Shown here: piece by piece, positions 21,696-27,092 of the stretch
Layout: each line of letters begins with the position of its first letter
How positions within the stretch are numbered: the stretch's first letter is position 1
Assembly: GCA_002298925.1 (NCBI GenBank)
Contig: DBMM01000131.1
Coordinates: forward strand, 12,354-39,445
Origin: Geobacter sp. UBA698
GTDB taxonomy: Bacteria > Desulfobacterota > Desulfuromonadia > Geobacterales > Pseudopelobacteraceae
Reading direction: 5' to 3'
Length of the DNA: 27,092 nt
The notes under the pieces: model-generated
Databases searched by the model: none
Told to the model about the DNA's origin: nothing
Seen by the model: the letters and a program-made list of their open reading frames with translations, nothing else
Position numbers and translations under genes: made by a program

Positions 21696-24374
21696 ATGGC
21701 ATCTTTAAAACCCGATAAATCAAAAAAATCTGGCTGTAAAACATTCATAATGATTCTGCAGCTTGTGGTAGCCGTCCCATTGTTCCTCCCCTTACCTGCA
21801 CAAGCCCTCGAAACAGTAACACTCCAGTTGAAATGGCTACACCAGTTCCAGTTTGCAGGATACTACGCGGCTAAAGCCAAGGGATATTACCGGGATGCTG
21901 GCATTGACGTAAATTTTGTCGAAGCTAAACCAGGCCAAAGAAGCATTATTCCTGTTTTAGAAGGAGCCGCACAGTACGGAGTTGACGGTCCAAACTTGCT
22001 CCTTACGCGAGGAGAGAGGAAGCCGGTTGTGGCACTGAGCGCCATTTTCCAGCATTCTCCAGTCGTTCTGATAGCCAGACAGGATAATCCTAGCAAGAGC
22101 ATTCACAGCCTCACCGGCAAGCGTATGATGCTTGATGAAAACAATGATGAGATGCTGGCTTATTTAAGGAAGGAACATTTATCTGCCGACAAATATTCTT
22201 TGGTCAAGCACAGCTTCAATCCCCAAGATCTGATTGACGGCAAGATTGACGCCATCGCCGCCTACACCACCAATGAGCTATTTTATCTTGACAAGGCGGG
22301 ATTCCGTTACTTAGCCTTTAGCCCCAGATCAGCGGGGATAGATTTCTATGGTGACATCCTTTATACCACCGAACAGGAAATAAAGGCTCATTCTGCACGT
22401 GTCAAAGCTTTTCGTGAGGCGAGCAATCAAGGTTGGAAGTATGCTTTGGCTCATCCTGAGGAAATTGCCGACCTTATCCTTTCCCAGTACTCTCAAAGAA
22501 AAAGTCGTGAATATCTGCTGTTTGAAGCAAAGCAGATGAAGGAACTGATCCAACCGAATTTGATTGAGATTGGATATATGAATCTCGGTCGCTGGCGCAG
22601 CATCGCCGATACCTATGCCGATCTGGGCATGCTGCCACGTGACGTTTCGCTTGACGGATTTATATATGATCCAGCCCCAAAGCATGACCATACGAGACTA
22701 GTACTTGTGGTGCTGATACTTTCTGTTTGTCTGGCTATAGCTGTTGGTTTCGTAGTCCTTCTGAAGAGAATGGTGAAACACAAAACAGCGCACCTTGAAA
22801 CAGAGATTGACGAGCGCAGGCGAGCAGAAGGGGCCCTCAAGGGAAGTGAATTCCGGTGGAAATTTGCTCTGGAAGGGGCCGGGGACGGTGTCTGGGATTG
22901 GAACATTCTGACCGGCGAAGCATACCTCTCGCAACGCTATAAGGAAATGCTCGGATTTTCAGATAATGAAATTGTTAATTCATCTGATGAATGGTCAAAG
23001 CGTATTCACCCAGATGATGCCCCTGGCGTGTTCGCTGCGCTTGCACCGTATCTTGATGGTAAAGCAGGAACTTCAACTCTTGAATATAGAATGCTATGCA
23101 AGGACGGCAGTTGGAAATGGATACTTGGTCGTGGAATGGTAATCAGCAGGGACAGTAACGGTAAGCCTTTGCGTATGATTGGCACAATCACCGATCTCAC
23201 CGAACGGAAAGCTGCCGAACAAGAGCGCCGCTCTATTGAGTTGCAAATGCTGCAGACCCAGAAACTGGAGAGCCTCGGTGTCCTGGCAGGTGGCATAGCC
23301 CACGACTTCAACAATATTCTGACGACAATCATCGGCAACGCCGAATTGGCGCTGCTCCGCATAAACAAAGAGTCGCCTGGAGTGGATAACTTGCACAAGA
23401 TTGAGGAAGCCGCAGCCCGAGCCGCCGATCTTGCCAAACAAATGTTGGCTTACTCCGGTAAAGGGAAGTTTGTTATTGAAAATATCAATCTGAACCTACT
23501 CCTGCAAGATATGCTGCACATGTTGGAAATCTCTATCTCCAAGAAGGCAGAACTGCGACTCAATCTGACCAATGATCTTCCCTCTGTAGAGGCAGACTCA
23601 ACTCAGATACGCCAGATCATCATGAATCTGGTCATCAATGCTTCGGAGGCAATCGGCGAAAAAAGTGGTGTTATTGCCGTTACCACAGGCTGCATAGACT
23701 GCAACAAGGACTACCAGAAAAATGTCTGGCTGGATGTGAATATTAGTCAAGGACTCTACGTCTATCTTGAGATTGCTGACACTGGTTGCGGAATGGACAA
23801 GGACACCCAGGCAAAGTTATTTGATCCCTTCTTTACCACTAAATTTACCGGACGAGGTCTAGGAATGTCTGCCGTACTTGGTATTATAAAGGGACACAAG
23901 GGTGCCATCAAGCTCTACAGCGAACCGGGTAAAGGTACCAGTTTCAAGATACTCCTGCCAGCTTCAAGTAAACCTGCTAAACATTTTAACTACGATGGTT
24001 TCGAGAATGATTGGAAAGGCAGCGGATTGGTACTATTAGTGGACGATGAAGAAACCGTACGGGGCATATGTAAAGATATGCTTCAAGAATTTGGTTTCAC
24101 AACCATCACGGCTAATGACGGTAGGGAAGCAGTTGAGGTTTTTAAAATAACCCCTGGCATCTCTTTCGTGATCCTTGATCTCACTATGCCACACATGGAC
24201 GGCGAGCAATGTTTTCGAGAACTCAGGCATTTGAAGCCTGATGTTAAAGTAATTATGTCCAGCGGATTCAGCGAAAATGAAGTCACTCAGAAATTTATGG
24301 GCAAAGGATTGGCGGGATTTATTCAGAAACCGTATAAATTGTCTGCTCTGAAAGAGGCAATACAGAAAATTTAA
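21696..24374 (+). CDS. Hybrid sensor histidine kinase with THI5/NMT1-like periplasmic domain
   Basis: 892 residues from ATG 21696 (AGAGAG upstream; a TTG 14 codons earlier is less likely). Order: signal peptide ending about AQA (residue 37); periplasmic THI5/NMT1-type binding domain (about 40-320; opens LQLKWLHQFQFAGYYAAKAKG); membrane helix (about 334-357); PAS domain with PAC tail (about 386-506); HisKA with phosphoacceptor His536 in GGIAHDFNNIL; ATPase with N648, DTGCGM (695-700) and GRGLGM (719-724); C-terminal receiver with Asp828 and Lys878. The binding domain belongs to proteins that capture thiamine-pyrimidine precursors, sulfonates and similar small molecules; the ligand is unknown. 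No DNA-binding output or partner regulator is nearby. It is bracketed, with the broken IS256 transposase, by short inverted repeats. Confidence 0.9.
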   Translation: MASLKPDKSKKSGCKTFIMILQLVVAVPLFLPLPAQALETVTLQLKWLHQFQFAGYYAAKAKGYYRDAGIDVNFVEAKPGQRSIIPVLEGAAQYGVDGPNLLLTRGERKPVVALSAIFQHSPVVLIARQDNPSKSIHSLTGKRMMLDENNDEMLAYLRKEHLSADKYSLVKHSFNPQDLIDGKIDAIAAYTTNELFYLDKAGFRYLAFSPRSAGIDFYGDILYTTEQEIKAHSARVKAFREASNQGWKYALAHPEEIADLILSQYSQRKSREYLLFEAKQMKELIQPNLIEIGYMNLGRWRSIADTYADLGMLPRDVSLDGFIYDPAPKHDHTRLVLVVLILSVCLAIAVGFVVLLKRMVKHKTAHLETEIDERRRAEGALKGSEFRWKFALEGAGDGVWDWNILTGEAYLSQRYKEMLGFSDNEIVNSSDEWSKRIHPDDAPGVFAALAPYLDGKAGTSTLEYRMLCKDGSWKWILGRGMVISRDSNGKPLRMIGTITDLTERKAAEQERRSIELQMLQTQKLESLGVLAGGIAHDFNNILTTIIGNAELALLRINKESPGVDNLHKIEEAAARAADLAKQMLAYSGKGKFVIENINLNLLLQDMLHMLEISISKKAELRLNLTNDLPSVEADSTQIRQIIMNLVINASEAIGEKSGVIAVTTGCIDCNKDYQKNVWLDVNISQGLYVYLEIADTGCGMDKDTQAKLFDPFFTTKFTGRGLGMSAVLGIIKGHKGAIKLYSEPGKGTSFKILLPASSKPAKHFNYDGFENDWKGSGLVLLVDDEETVRGICKDMLQEFGFTTITANDGREAVEVFKITPGISFVILDLTMPHMDGEQCFRELRHLKPDVKVIMSSGFSENEVTQKFMGKGLAGFIQKPYKLSALKEAIQKI

Positions 24375-24387
24375 CTACCGATAAAAC

Positions 24388-24397
24388 CATTTACACA
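24388..24397 (-). repeat. Right arm of IS256-type inverted repeat
   Basis: CATTTACACA followed by CTTTTGTTGACAGGTCC looks like an IS256-family right terminus and is the reverse complement of 20333-20342 over 10 bp. It lies 13 bp after the kinase stop codon. Confidence 0.55.
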
Positions 24398-24555
24398 CTT
24401 TTGTTGACAGGTCCTAGGTTCCGTATCAAGTCTGATATTTCCTGAAAATGCCTGACAATCTCGCGGGTCTCAACTCGCAGTTTCCGCCGCATTGCAACCA
24501 CCTCTTTCGTGTGCTCGCCGGTTCTGAAGCGGCCATGTTCCTGGCGTGATAATGT
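24391..24555 (-). pseudogene. Truncated coding fragment cut by the IS-type end
   Basis: Read on the minus strand, 24555-24391 is open for about 54 codons with protein-like composition (contains HGRFRTGEHTKEVVAMRRKL and VETREIVRHFQEI) and then stops inside the IS-end sequence. It has no good start and is preceded by a stop, so it looks like an internal piece of a gene whose end was replaced by the insertion. The family is not identified; the HGR..T.E....RR.. pattern recalls small mobile-element-associated proteins. Confidence 0.4.
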
Positions 24556-24595
24556 TTAGTGCCTTGCTATCAGTGGCAATTATTAACGATCATGA

Positions 24596-25000
24596 TTGAA
24601 GTATGGAAACCAAACCCCACAACGTCTGCATGTACATCATACCATTCCGCATGAACCAAACCCCACAACAGGTGTGTGCGGAGCGTTACATACCCATGCA
24701 ACAGGCCATGCAAGTAGGGTCGGAAGGATTGGTGTCACCCAGACAAATTATTTCGGATCACACGAATATAGTAAGGAAGAACTGGTAGCGGAAATGGGTG
24801 CAGCATTCCTTTGTGGTCATACTGGTATTGAGAACACCACTATCGGAAATAGTGCAGCATATATTGCCGGTTGGCTTATAGCTCTCAAGAATGACAAAAC
24901 ATTGCTGATCTATGCAGCAGCTCAAGCACAAAAAGCTTGCGACTACATTCTCAACAGGAAAGGAGGTGAAGAGGAAGTAACCGAAGACCAGGCAGCATAA
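24596..25000 (+). pseudogene. ArdC-family antirestriction protein, 3' fragment
   Basis: The region 24683-25000 encodes a segment typical of the C-terminal half of ArdC/zincin-like antirestriction proteins: HATGHASR, then EYSKEELVAEMGAAFLCGHTGIE, SAAYIAGWLIALKND and a helical AQAQKACDYIL. The N-terminal single-strand DNA-binding domain is missing, and the metalloprotease HE..H motif is disrupted (LHTHATGH). Upstream sequence contains a 15-bp direct repeat (24609-24623 and 24655-24669, ACCAAACCCCACAAC), perhaps a scar. ArdC proteins protect incoming plasmid DNA from restriction, so this marks a conjugative element that once entered here. It is open to its stop but unlikely to be functional. Confidence 0.75.
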
Positions 25001-25122
25001 CCCCACCAGTAATATCCCACCTATCAGTAAATCCTCAGTATCAAATCCAATCCAAATACATACTCATTAAAACCACCACTAAAGCCCCAAATCTGTCCTG
25101 TAACGAGTTTTCTTGGTTTGCG
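25001..25122. other. G-depleted, C-rich tract downstream of the ardC fragment
   Basis: From 25001 to about 25095 the plus strand is strikingly poor in G and rich in C, A and T, the composition of Rho-utilisation sites, and no hairpin terminator follows the ardC fragment. No gene is seen. Confidence 0.35.
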
Positions 25123-25161
25123 AAGGCAGACATGACGATCTGCTAATTTCAAGTAAGGAGG
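25123..25161 (+). promoter_or_regulatory. Leader hairpin plus ribosome-binding site, copy A
   Basis: GCAGA (25126-25130) pairs with TCTGC (25139-25143), followed by TAATTTCAAGT and AAGGAGG (25155-25161). It matches the copies at 25791-25834 and 26557-26597 in sequence, order and spacing. Confidence 0.6.
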
Positions 25162-25166
25162 AAGCA

Positions 25167-25223
25167 ATGACACCTAATATCCAAACTAAGCGCAGAGAGT
25201 GGCTGTGTACATGGAGGTTTTAA
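25167..25223 (+). CDS. 18-residue micro-ORF with strong ribosome-binding site
   Basis: ATG 25167 follows AAGGAGG by 5 nt and encodes a basic 18-residue peptide (MTPNIQTKRREWLCTWRF) ending TAA. The stop overlaps the next ATG (TAATG), so it may act as a leader that couples translation to the following micro-ORF. No homolog is recognised. Evidence is the ribosome-binding site, the overlap and the conserved upstream hairpin only. Confidence 0.45.
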   Translation: MTPNIQTKRREWLCTWRF

Positions 25224-25309
25224 TGAGCATAAACAGACTTATGTATCCATTGGGATTTGTAGCTGCCTGGATTGTATGGACAGTTAGGTTAACCCAGGTT
25301 TCTGGTTAA
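25223..25309 (+). CDS. 28-residue hydrophobic micro-ORF
   Basis: ATG 25223 has GGAGG 5-6 nt upstream and overlaps the preceding stop. The peptide contains one hydrophobic stretch (MYPLGFVAAWIVWTV, about residues 7-21) long enough to cross a membrane, with Arg before and after it. Small single-span peptides of this kind include type I toxins and membrane-regulator peptides, but nothing here proves either. Its last 26 bp overlap the end of the hemerythrin gene on the opposite strand. Confidence 0.45.
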   Translation: MSINRLMYPLGFVAAWIVWTVRLTQVSG

Positions 25310-25703
25310 GAGTGGAGATAAAGCGACCATAGTCGGCATCTGTTTTGAGGATGTGTTCAATGAGCCATTGCCTTAGAAATGTGAATATCTCCAGAGAGGT
25401 TTCAGCCTTGCCCTGTTTGTAATCCTGTTGAAACTCTTGCAGGCGTTTTATGTAATTGTTGTGTTCTGCAATATGCTGCTCATACTTGGGATAAGAATTC
25501 TCCATCATCCAGAGTTCTTCAGACACAAAATGATAGCTGACATAGTCAGACAATTCATCAAGAAGTTCCTCGCAGCTTTCCATAGGGGCATCATGCACTA
25601 ATTCTGTATAGGACCGGTTCAGCAGGTCCACTAAGTGCTTATGGTGATCGTCAAACGGCTCCACACCAACCAAGAAGCTGTCATCCCATTCAACAACCGG
25701 CAT
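25284..25703 (-). CDS. Bacteriohemerythrin
   Basis: This 139-residue four-helix-bundle protein binds O2 at a non-heme di-iron centre and may act in oxygen sensing, storage or delivery, common in microaerophiles and anaerobes. All seven iron ligands are visible: His21 (DDHHKHL), His58 and Glu62 (YHFVSEE), His77 and His81 (EQHIAEH), His117 and Asp122 (EHILKTD). The N terminus PVVEWDDSFLVGVEPFD is typical. I chose ATG 25703 because GGATGG lies about 8 nt upstream; ATG 25715 has no such site. It is single-domain and stands alone on the minus strand, with its own promoter at 25736-25763. Confidence 0.93.
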   Translation of the reverse strand: MPVVEWDDSFLVGVEPFDDHHKHLVDLLNRSYTELVHDAPMESCEELLDELSDYVSYHFVSEELWMMENSYPKYEQHIAEHNNYIKRLQEFQQDYKQGKAETSLEIFTFLRQWLIEHILKTDADYGRFISTLNQKPGLT

Positions 25704-25735
25704 AATAATTACCATCCATTAATTTGATAGCAGCA

Positions 25736-25763
25736 ATCATACGTGCAAGCTGGTTAATGTCAA
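25736..25763 (-). promoter_or_regulatory. Promoter for bacteriohemerythrin
   Basis: On the minus strand TTGACA (25763-25758) and TATGAT (25741-25736) are 16 bp apart, about 30 bp before the start codon. Confidence 0.75.
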
Positions 25764-25790
25764 GCTAAACAGCCAGCAAAATAATATCTC

Positions 25791-25834
25791 AAGGCAGTTA
25801 CCTCAACGGTGCTGCCTTATTTCATTTTAAGGAG
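25791..25834 (+). promoter_or_regulatory. Leader hairpin plus ribosome-binding site, copy B
   Basis: AAGGCAG (25791-25797) pairs perfectly with CTGCCTT (25812-25818), with an inner ACC/GGT stem. TATTTCATTTT and AAGGAG (25829-25834) follow. A -10-like TAATAT (25782-25787) just upstream would put the RNA 5' end at the base of the hairpin. Confidence 0.65.
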
Positions 25835-25840
25835 ACAATC

Positions 25841-26188
25841 ATGACCCAGATAACACCAACTATCAGATTTATGACCCCAGAGGAAACCAGGACAGCCAAG
25901 CTAATCAATGCTGGCAGTGTAATTTACTATGAAGGAACCACTATACCAATAGCAGCAGGTCGAAGTGATCAGGTGCATGTCTTCAAACAGTCAACAGTCC
26001 TGTATGTACTCAGTACAAATTACAAGCTTGGATACCTGGGCTTGGAGATCTTTGATGCTTCTTCAGGAGAGGAATACGAGCAGATCTTTCTACAGTACGA
26101 ATGGGAGATTGAGGAGTACCTGGGTACAGATTGGGAGCAAATGGAACCAGCAACGATAGTCAGGAAGCTTGTATCGAATCTAATTTAA
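25841..26188 (+). CDS. Small accessory protein of unknown function
   Basis: This 115-residue protein is not recognised. The ATG follows AAGGAG by 6 nt, downstream of leader copy B. The first half is rich in Thr and Ile with probable beta strands (SVIYYEGTTIPI, STVLYVLST); the second half is acidic and helical (SSGEEYEQIFLQYEWEIEEYLG). Net charge is negative, with no signal peptide or membrane segment. It is followed 16 bp later by the zinc-ribbon-like gene on the same strand, so they form a small operon. Size, composition and setting suggest a plasmid- or ICE-borne gene. Confidence 0.68.
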   Translation: MTQITPTIRFMTPEETRTAKLINAGSVIYYEGTTIPIAAGRSDQVHVFKQSTVLYVLSTNYKLGYLGLEIFDASSGEEYEQIFLQYEWEIEEYLGTDWEQMEPATIVRKLVSNLI

Positions 26189-26204
26189 TGAAAGGAGTTA
26201 ACAG

Positions 26205-26435
26205 ATGGCTTTGTTCAAATGCAGCAGATGTATGCAGATATATGAGGACTATTACCCTCCAGATGATACATGCATTAAGTGTAATAGAGGCACTGTCAGG
26301 ATTCTAAAAACATGGCAAAAAGTGCTTTCAACAGAGCTTGTGGATAAACATGCTCTATCTGTGGATAAGTTTCAAAATTGTAACGTAATATCGAATGCTT
26401 TTTCAGATTGCATAACGAATAAGCAAAGCTTGTAA
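26205..26435 (+). CDS. Small protein with paired CxxC (zinc-ribbon-like)
   Basis: This 76-residue open frame starts at ATG 26205 after AAAGGAG. Its first half has CSRC (about 6-9) and CIKC (about 23-26), a likely zinc-binding knuckle pair separated by YEDYYPPDDT, as in rubredoxin-like or zinc-ribbon proteins. The second half (from about residue 43) is low in family-like features and is encoded by DNA that contains two perfect DnaA boxes (26339-26347 and 26360-26368), which appear as repeated VDKH/VDKF. Either the gene overlaps an origin or the frame runs on by chance into non-coding DNA. Function unknown. Confidence 0.55.
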   Translation: MALFKCSRCMQIYEDYYPPDDTCIKCNRGTVRILKTWQKVLSTELVDKHALSVDKFQNCNVISNAFSDCITNKQSL

Positions 26436-26538
26436 CTATCTGTAATATAGTGTCAATAGTTATTTTGGTCTGTATGCAATCTTTAATTGGAATTGAAGTA
26501 TACAGATGCATGTAAAAAAAACGTAACACAGTGGATAA
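26339..26538. other. DnaA-box cluster, candidate replication origin remnant
   Basis: TGTGGATAA (the reverse complement of the consensus TTATCCACA) occurs perfectly at 26339-26347 and 26360-26368, 21 bp apart and in the same orientation, and with one mismatch (AGTGGATAA) at 26530-26538. The sequence between is AT-rich. A 7-bp inverted repeat (TCTGTAT near 26470, ATACAGA near 26501) lies inside. No Rep gene is in the window. Confidence 0.45.
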
Positions 26539-26556
26539 CTCAAGAAAATACTCACC

Positions 26557-26597
26557 AAGGGCAGATCATTAAGGTCTGCTTTATTAGTTTAAGGAGG
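26557..26597 (+). promoter_or_regulatory. Leader hairpin plus ribosome-binding site, copy C
   Basis: GCAGATC (26561-26567) pairs with GGTCTGC (26573-26579, one wobble) around an ATTAA loop, extended by G-T and A-T pairs. TTATTAGTTT and AAGGAGG (26591-26597) follow. It closely matches copies A and B. Confidence 0.65.
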
Positions 26598-26602
26598 CTT
26601 AT

Positions 26603-26809
26603 ATGAGATGTGAATGTTGTACCAGGAAGTTAGGTAGGAATGAGATTGTTCATTGTATCAGGCATGGAACCTTAGAAGATGCAACAGATGTATTCCAACC
26701 CTCCAAAGATTCAGCAGAATCAGTTGTATGTCAGATATGTGGAGAAAAGTTACTGAAACAAATCTACTCCAAACTCAACAAGTTCATCCCACCAGTCCAT
26801 TACCAATAA
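26603..26809 (+). CDS. Small protein with two CxxC motifs (putative zinc-binding)
   Basis: This 68-residue protein starts at ATG 26603, 5 nt after AAGGAGG and downstream of leader copy C. It has CECC (about 3-6) and CQIC (about 43-46), plus Cys and His in VHCIRHG (about 16-22), enough ligands for one zinc site. The C-terminal part is a basic helix (EKLLKQIYSKLNKF). No known family is recognised; it resembles small zinc-finger proteins carried by plasmids and phages. A terminator follows at 26824-26856. Confidence 0.65.
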   Translation: MRCECCTRKLGRNEIVHCIRHGTLEDATDVFQPSKDSAESVVCQICGEKLLKQIYSKLNKFIPPVHYQ

Positions 26810-26823
26810 ACTAGATTCAAATA

Positions 26824-26856
26824 AAAAAGGCCAGCTGAAATCAGCCAACCTTTTCT
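26824..26856 (+). terminator. Terminator after the small zinc-binding protein gene
   Basis: AAAAAGG pairs with CCTTTTC, and GCTGA pairs with TCAGC inside, separated by small internal loops. A T-rich run ends the stem on the plus strand, and the leading A run would give a U tract on the minus strand. Confidence 0.7.
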
Positions 26857-26862
26857 TTAAAA

Positions 26863-26955
26863 CGTGCCTTCGATGTATCTGTTTTCTTATCGTAACAGGT
26901 TCGGCTCACAATCGTTGGACTATATTAAATAGCCAATTGTGGTCGCGGAGGCACG
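26863..26955. ncRNA. Three-way-junction fold, candidate structured RNA or DNA element
   Basis: A continuous 10-bp outer stem (26863-26872 with 26946-26955, one wobble) encloses two hairpins: 26877-26883 with 26894-26900 (7 bp, one wobble), and a bulged stem 26907-26923 with 26929-26941 made of CACAAT/ATTGTG, TGG/CCA and CTAT/ATAG. It does not fit a tRNA. Strand and function are unknown. Confidence 0.45.
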
Positions 26956-27092
26956 CACTGAATTACTCTTACCTTTAAATAAACTCTAGTCCTTCAAGAT
27001 GAAAAATACAACATAAATTATCTCTTAGTTTTCTATTTAACATCCTACATATCAGCTACCAATAATCCCACTAATTGATGTAGTTCAGTAAA
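26956..27092. other. AT-rich end of the window
   Basis: No complete gene is seen. On the minus strand 27092-27045 is open and ends in TAG with a plausible protein tail (FTELHQLVGLLVADM), so a minus-strand gene may enter from beyond the right edge; 15 codons are too few to call it. Confidence 0.3.

Noticed and set aside
24603..24788. 61-codon frame overlapping the ardC fragment
   Set aside because: No family features; the overlapping frame carries the clear ArdC-like segment.
25123..26597. CRISPR array made of the repeated hairpins
   Set aside because: Only three imperfect copies, irregularly spaced by hundreds of bases with genes between, and no cas genes.
26863..26955. Possible tRNA in the three-way-junction element
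   Set aside because: A GGTTCGGCTC-like stretch is present, but the 10-bp closing stem, only two inner arms and no anticodon arm do not fit a tRNA.

Overview
The window looks like a chromosomal segment of a Geobacter/Pelobacter-type bacterium (Desulfuromonadota/Geobacterales). This is inferred from family content and gene order: a dusB-ntrB-ntrC operon, an mglB-mglA pair, PHA synthase, MutS2, a TatA-type protein, bacteriohemerythrin and a NirJ/AhbC/AhbD-like radical SAM protein. No species marker such as rRNA is present. The left two-thirds is GC-rich, compact core sequence. The right third, from about 18.5 kb, is AT-richer accessory DNA.

Layout. 1-2848 (minus): DUF309 protein, PHA synthase and a TTG-started membrane protein that runs off the left edge. 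2849-4147: a lower-GC insert with an Xre/RES toxin-antitoxin pair behind a promoter carrying two operator-like palindromes. 4381-4668 (minus): TatA-type translocase subunit. 4874-9082 (plus): dusB-ntrB-ntrC, the 'nifR3-ntrBC' arrangement, then an isochorismatase-family hydrolase and a bidirectional terminator. 9166-13393 (minus): Nudix, stand-alone GGQ release-factor-like protein, MutS2, HNH nuclease and HAD phosphatase, tightly packed with overlaps. 13583-14693 (plus): PlsC-like acyltransferase overlapping RNase HI. 14702-16938 (minus): DUF2155-like lipoprotein, tRNA-Ser, a small unknown protein and mglB-mglA. 17156-18506 (plus): radical SAM/SPASM protein, tRNA-Phe(GAA) and tRNA-Arg(ACG).

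Accessory region. Composition changes right after tRNA-Arg, suggesting an island or decayed integrated element. It holds a complete IS3-family element with a recognisable -1 slippery site, an IS256-family transposase broken by a one-base deletion, a large hybrid sensor kinase with a THI5/NMT1-like periplasmic domain, an ArdC antirestriction gene fragment, a bacteriohemerythrin, and several small plasmid-like genes. Two short inverted repeats of IS256-end type bracket the broken transposase and the kinase, so the kinase may be a passenger gene.

The most unusual signals lie in the last 2 kb. A hairpin-plus-ribosome-binding-site leader recurs three times before small genes. Two overlapping micro-ORFs (18 and 28 codons) follow one copy. 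Two perfect DnaA boxes exactly 21 bp apart, plus a near-perfect third, suggest a remnant replication origin. A 93-nt three-way-junction fold sits near the right edge. In the core, the best functional hypothesis is that the overlapping GGQ protein and MutS2 form a ribosome-rescue pair.
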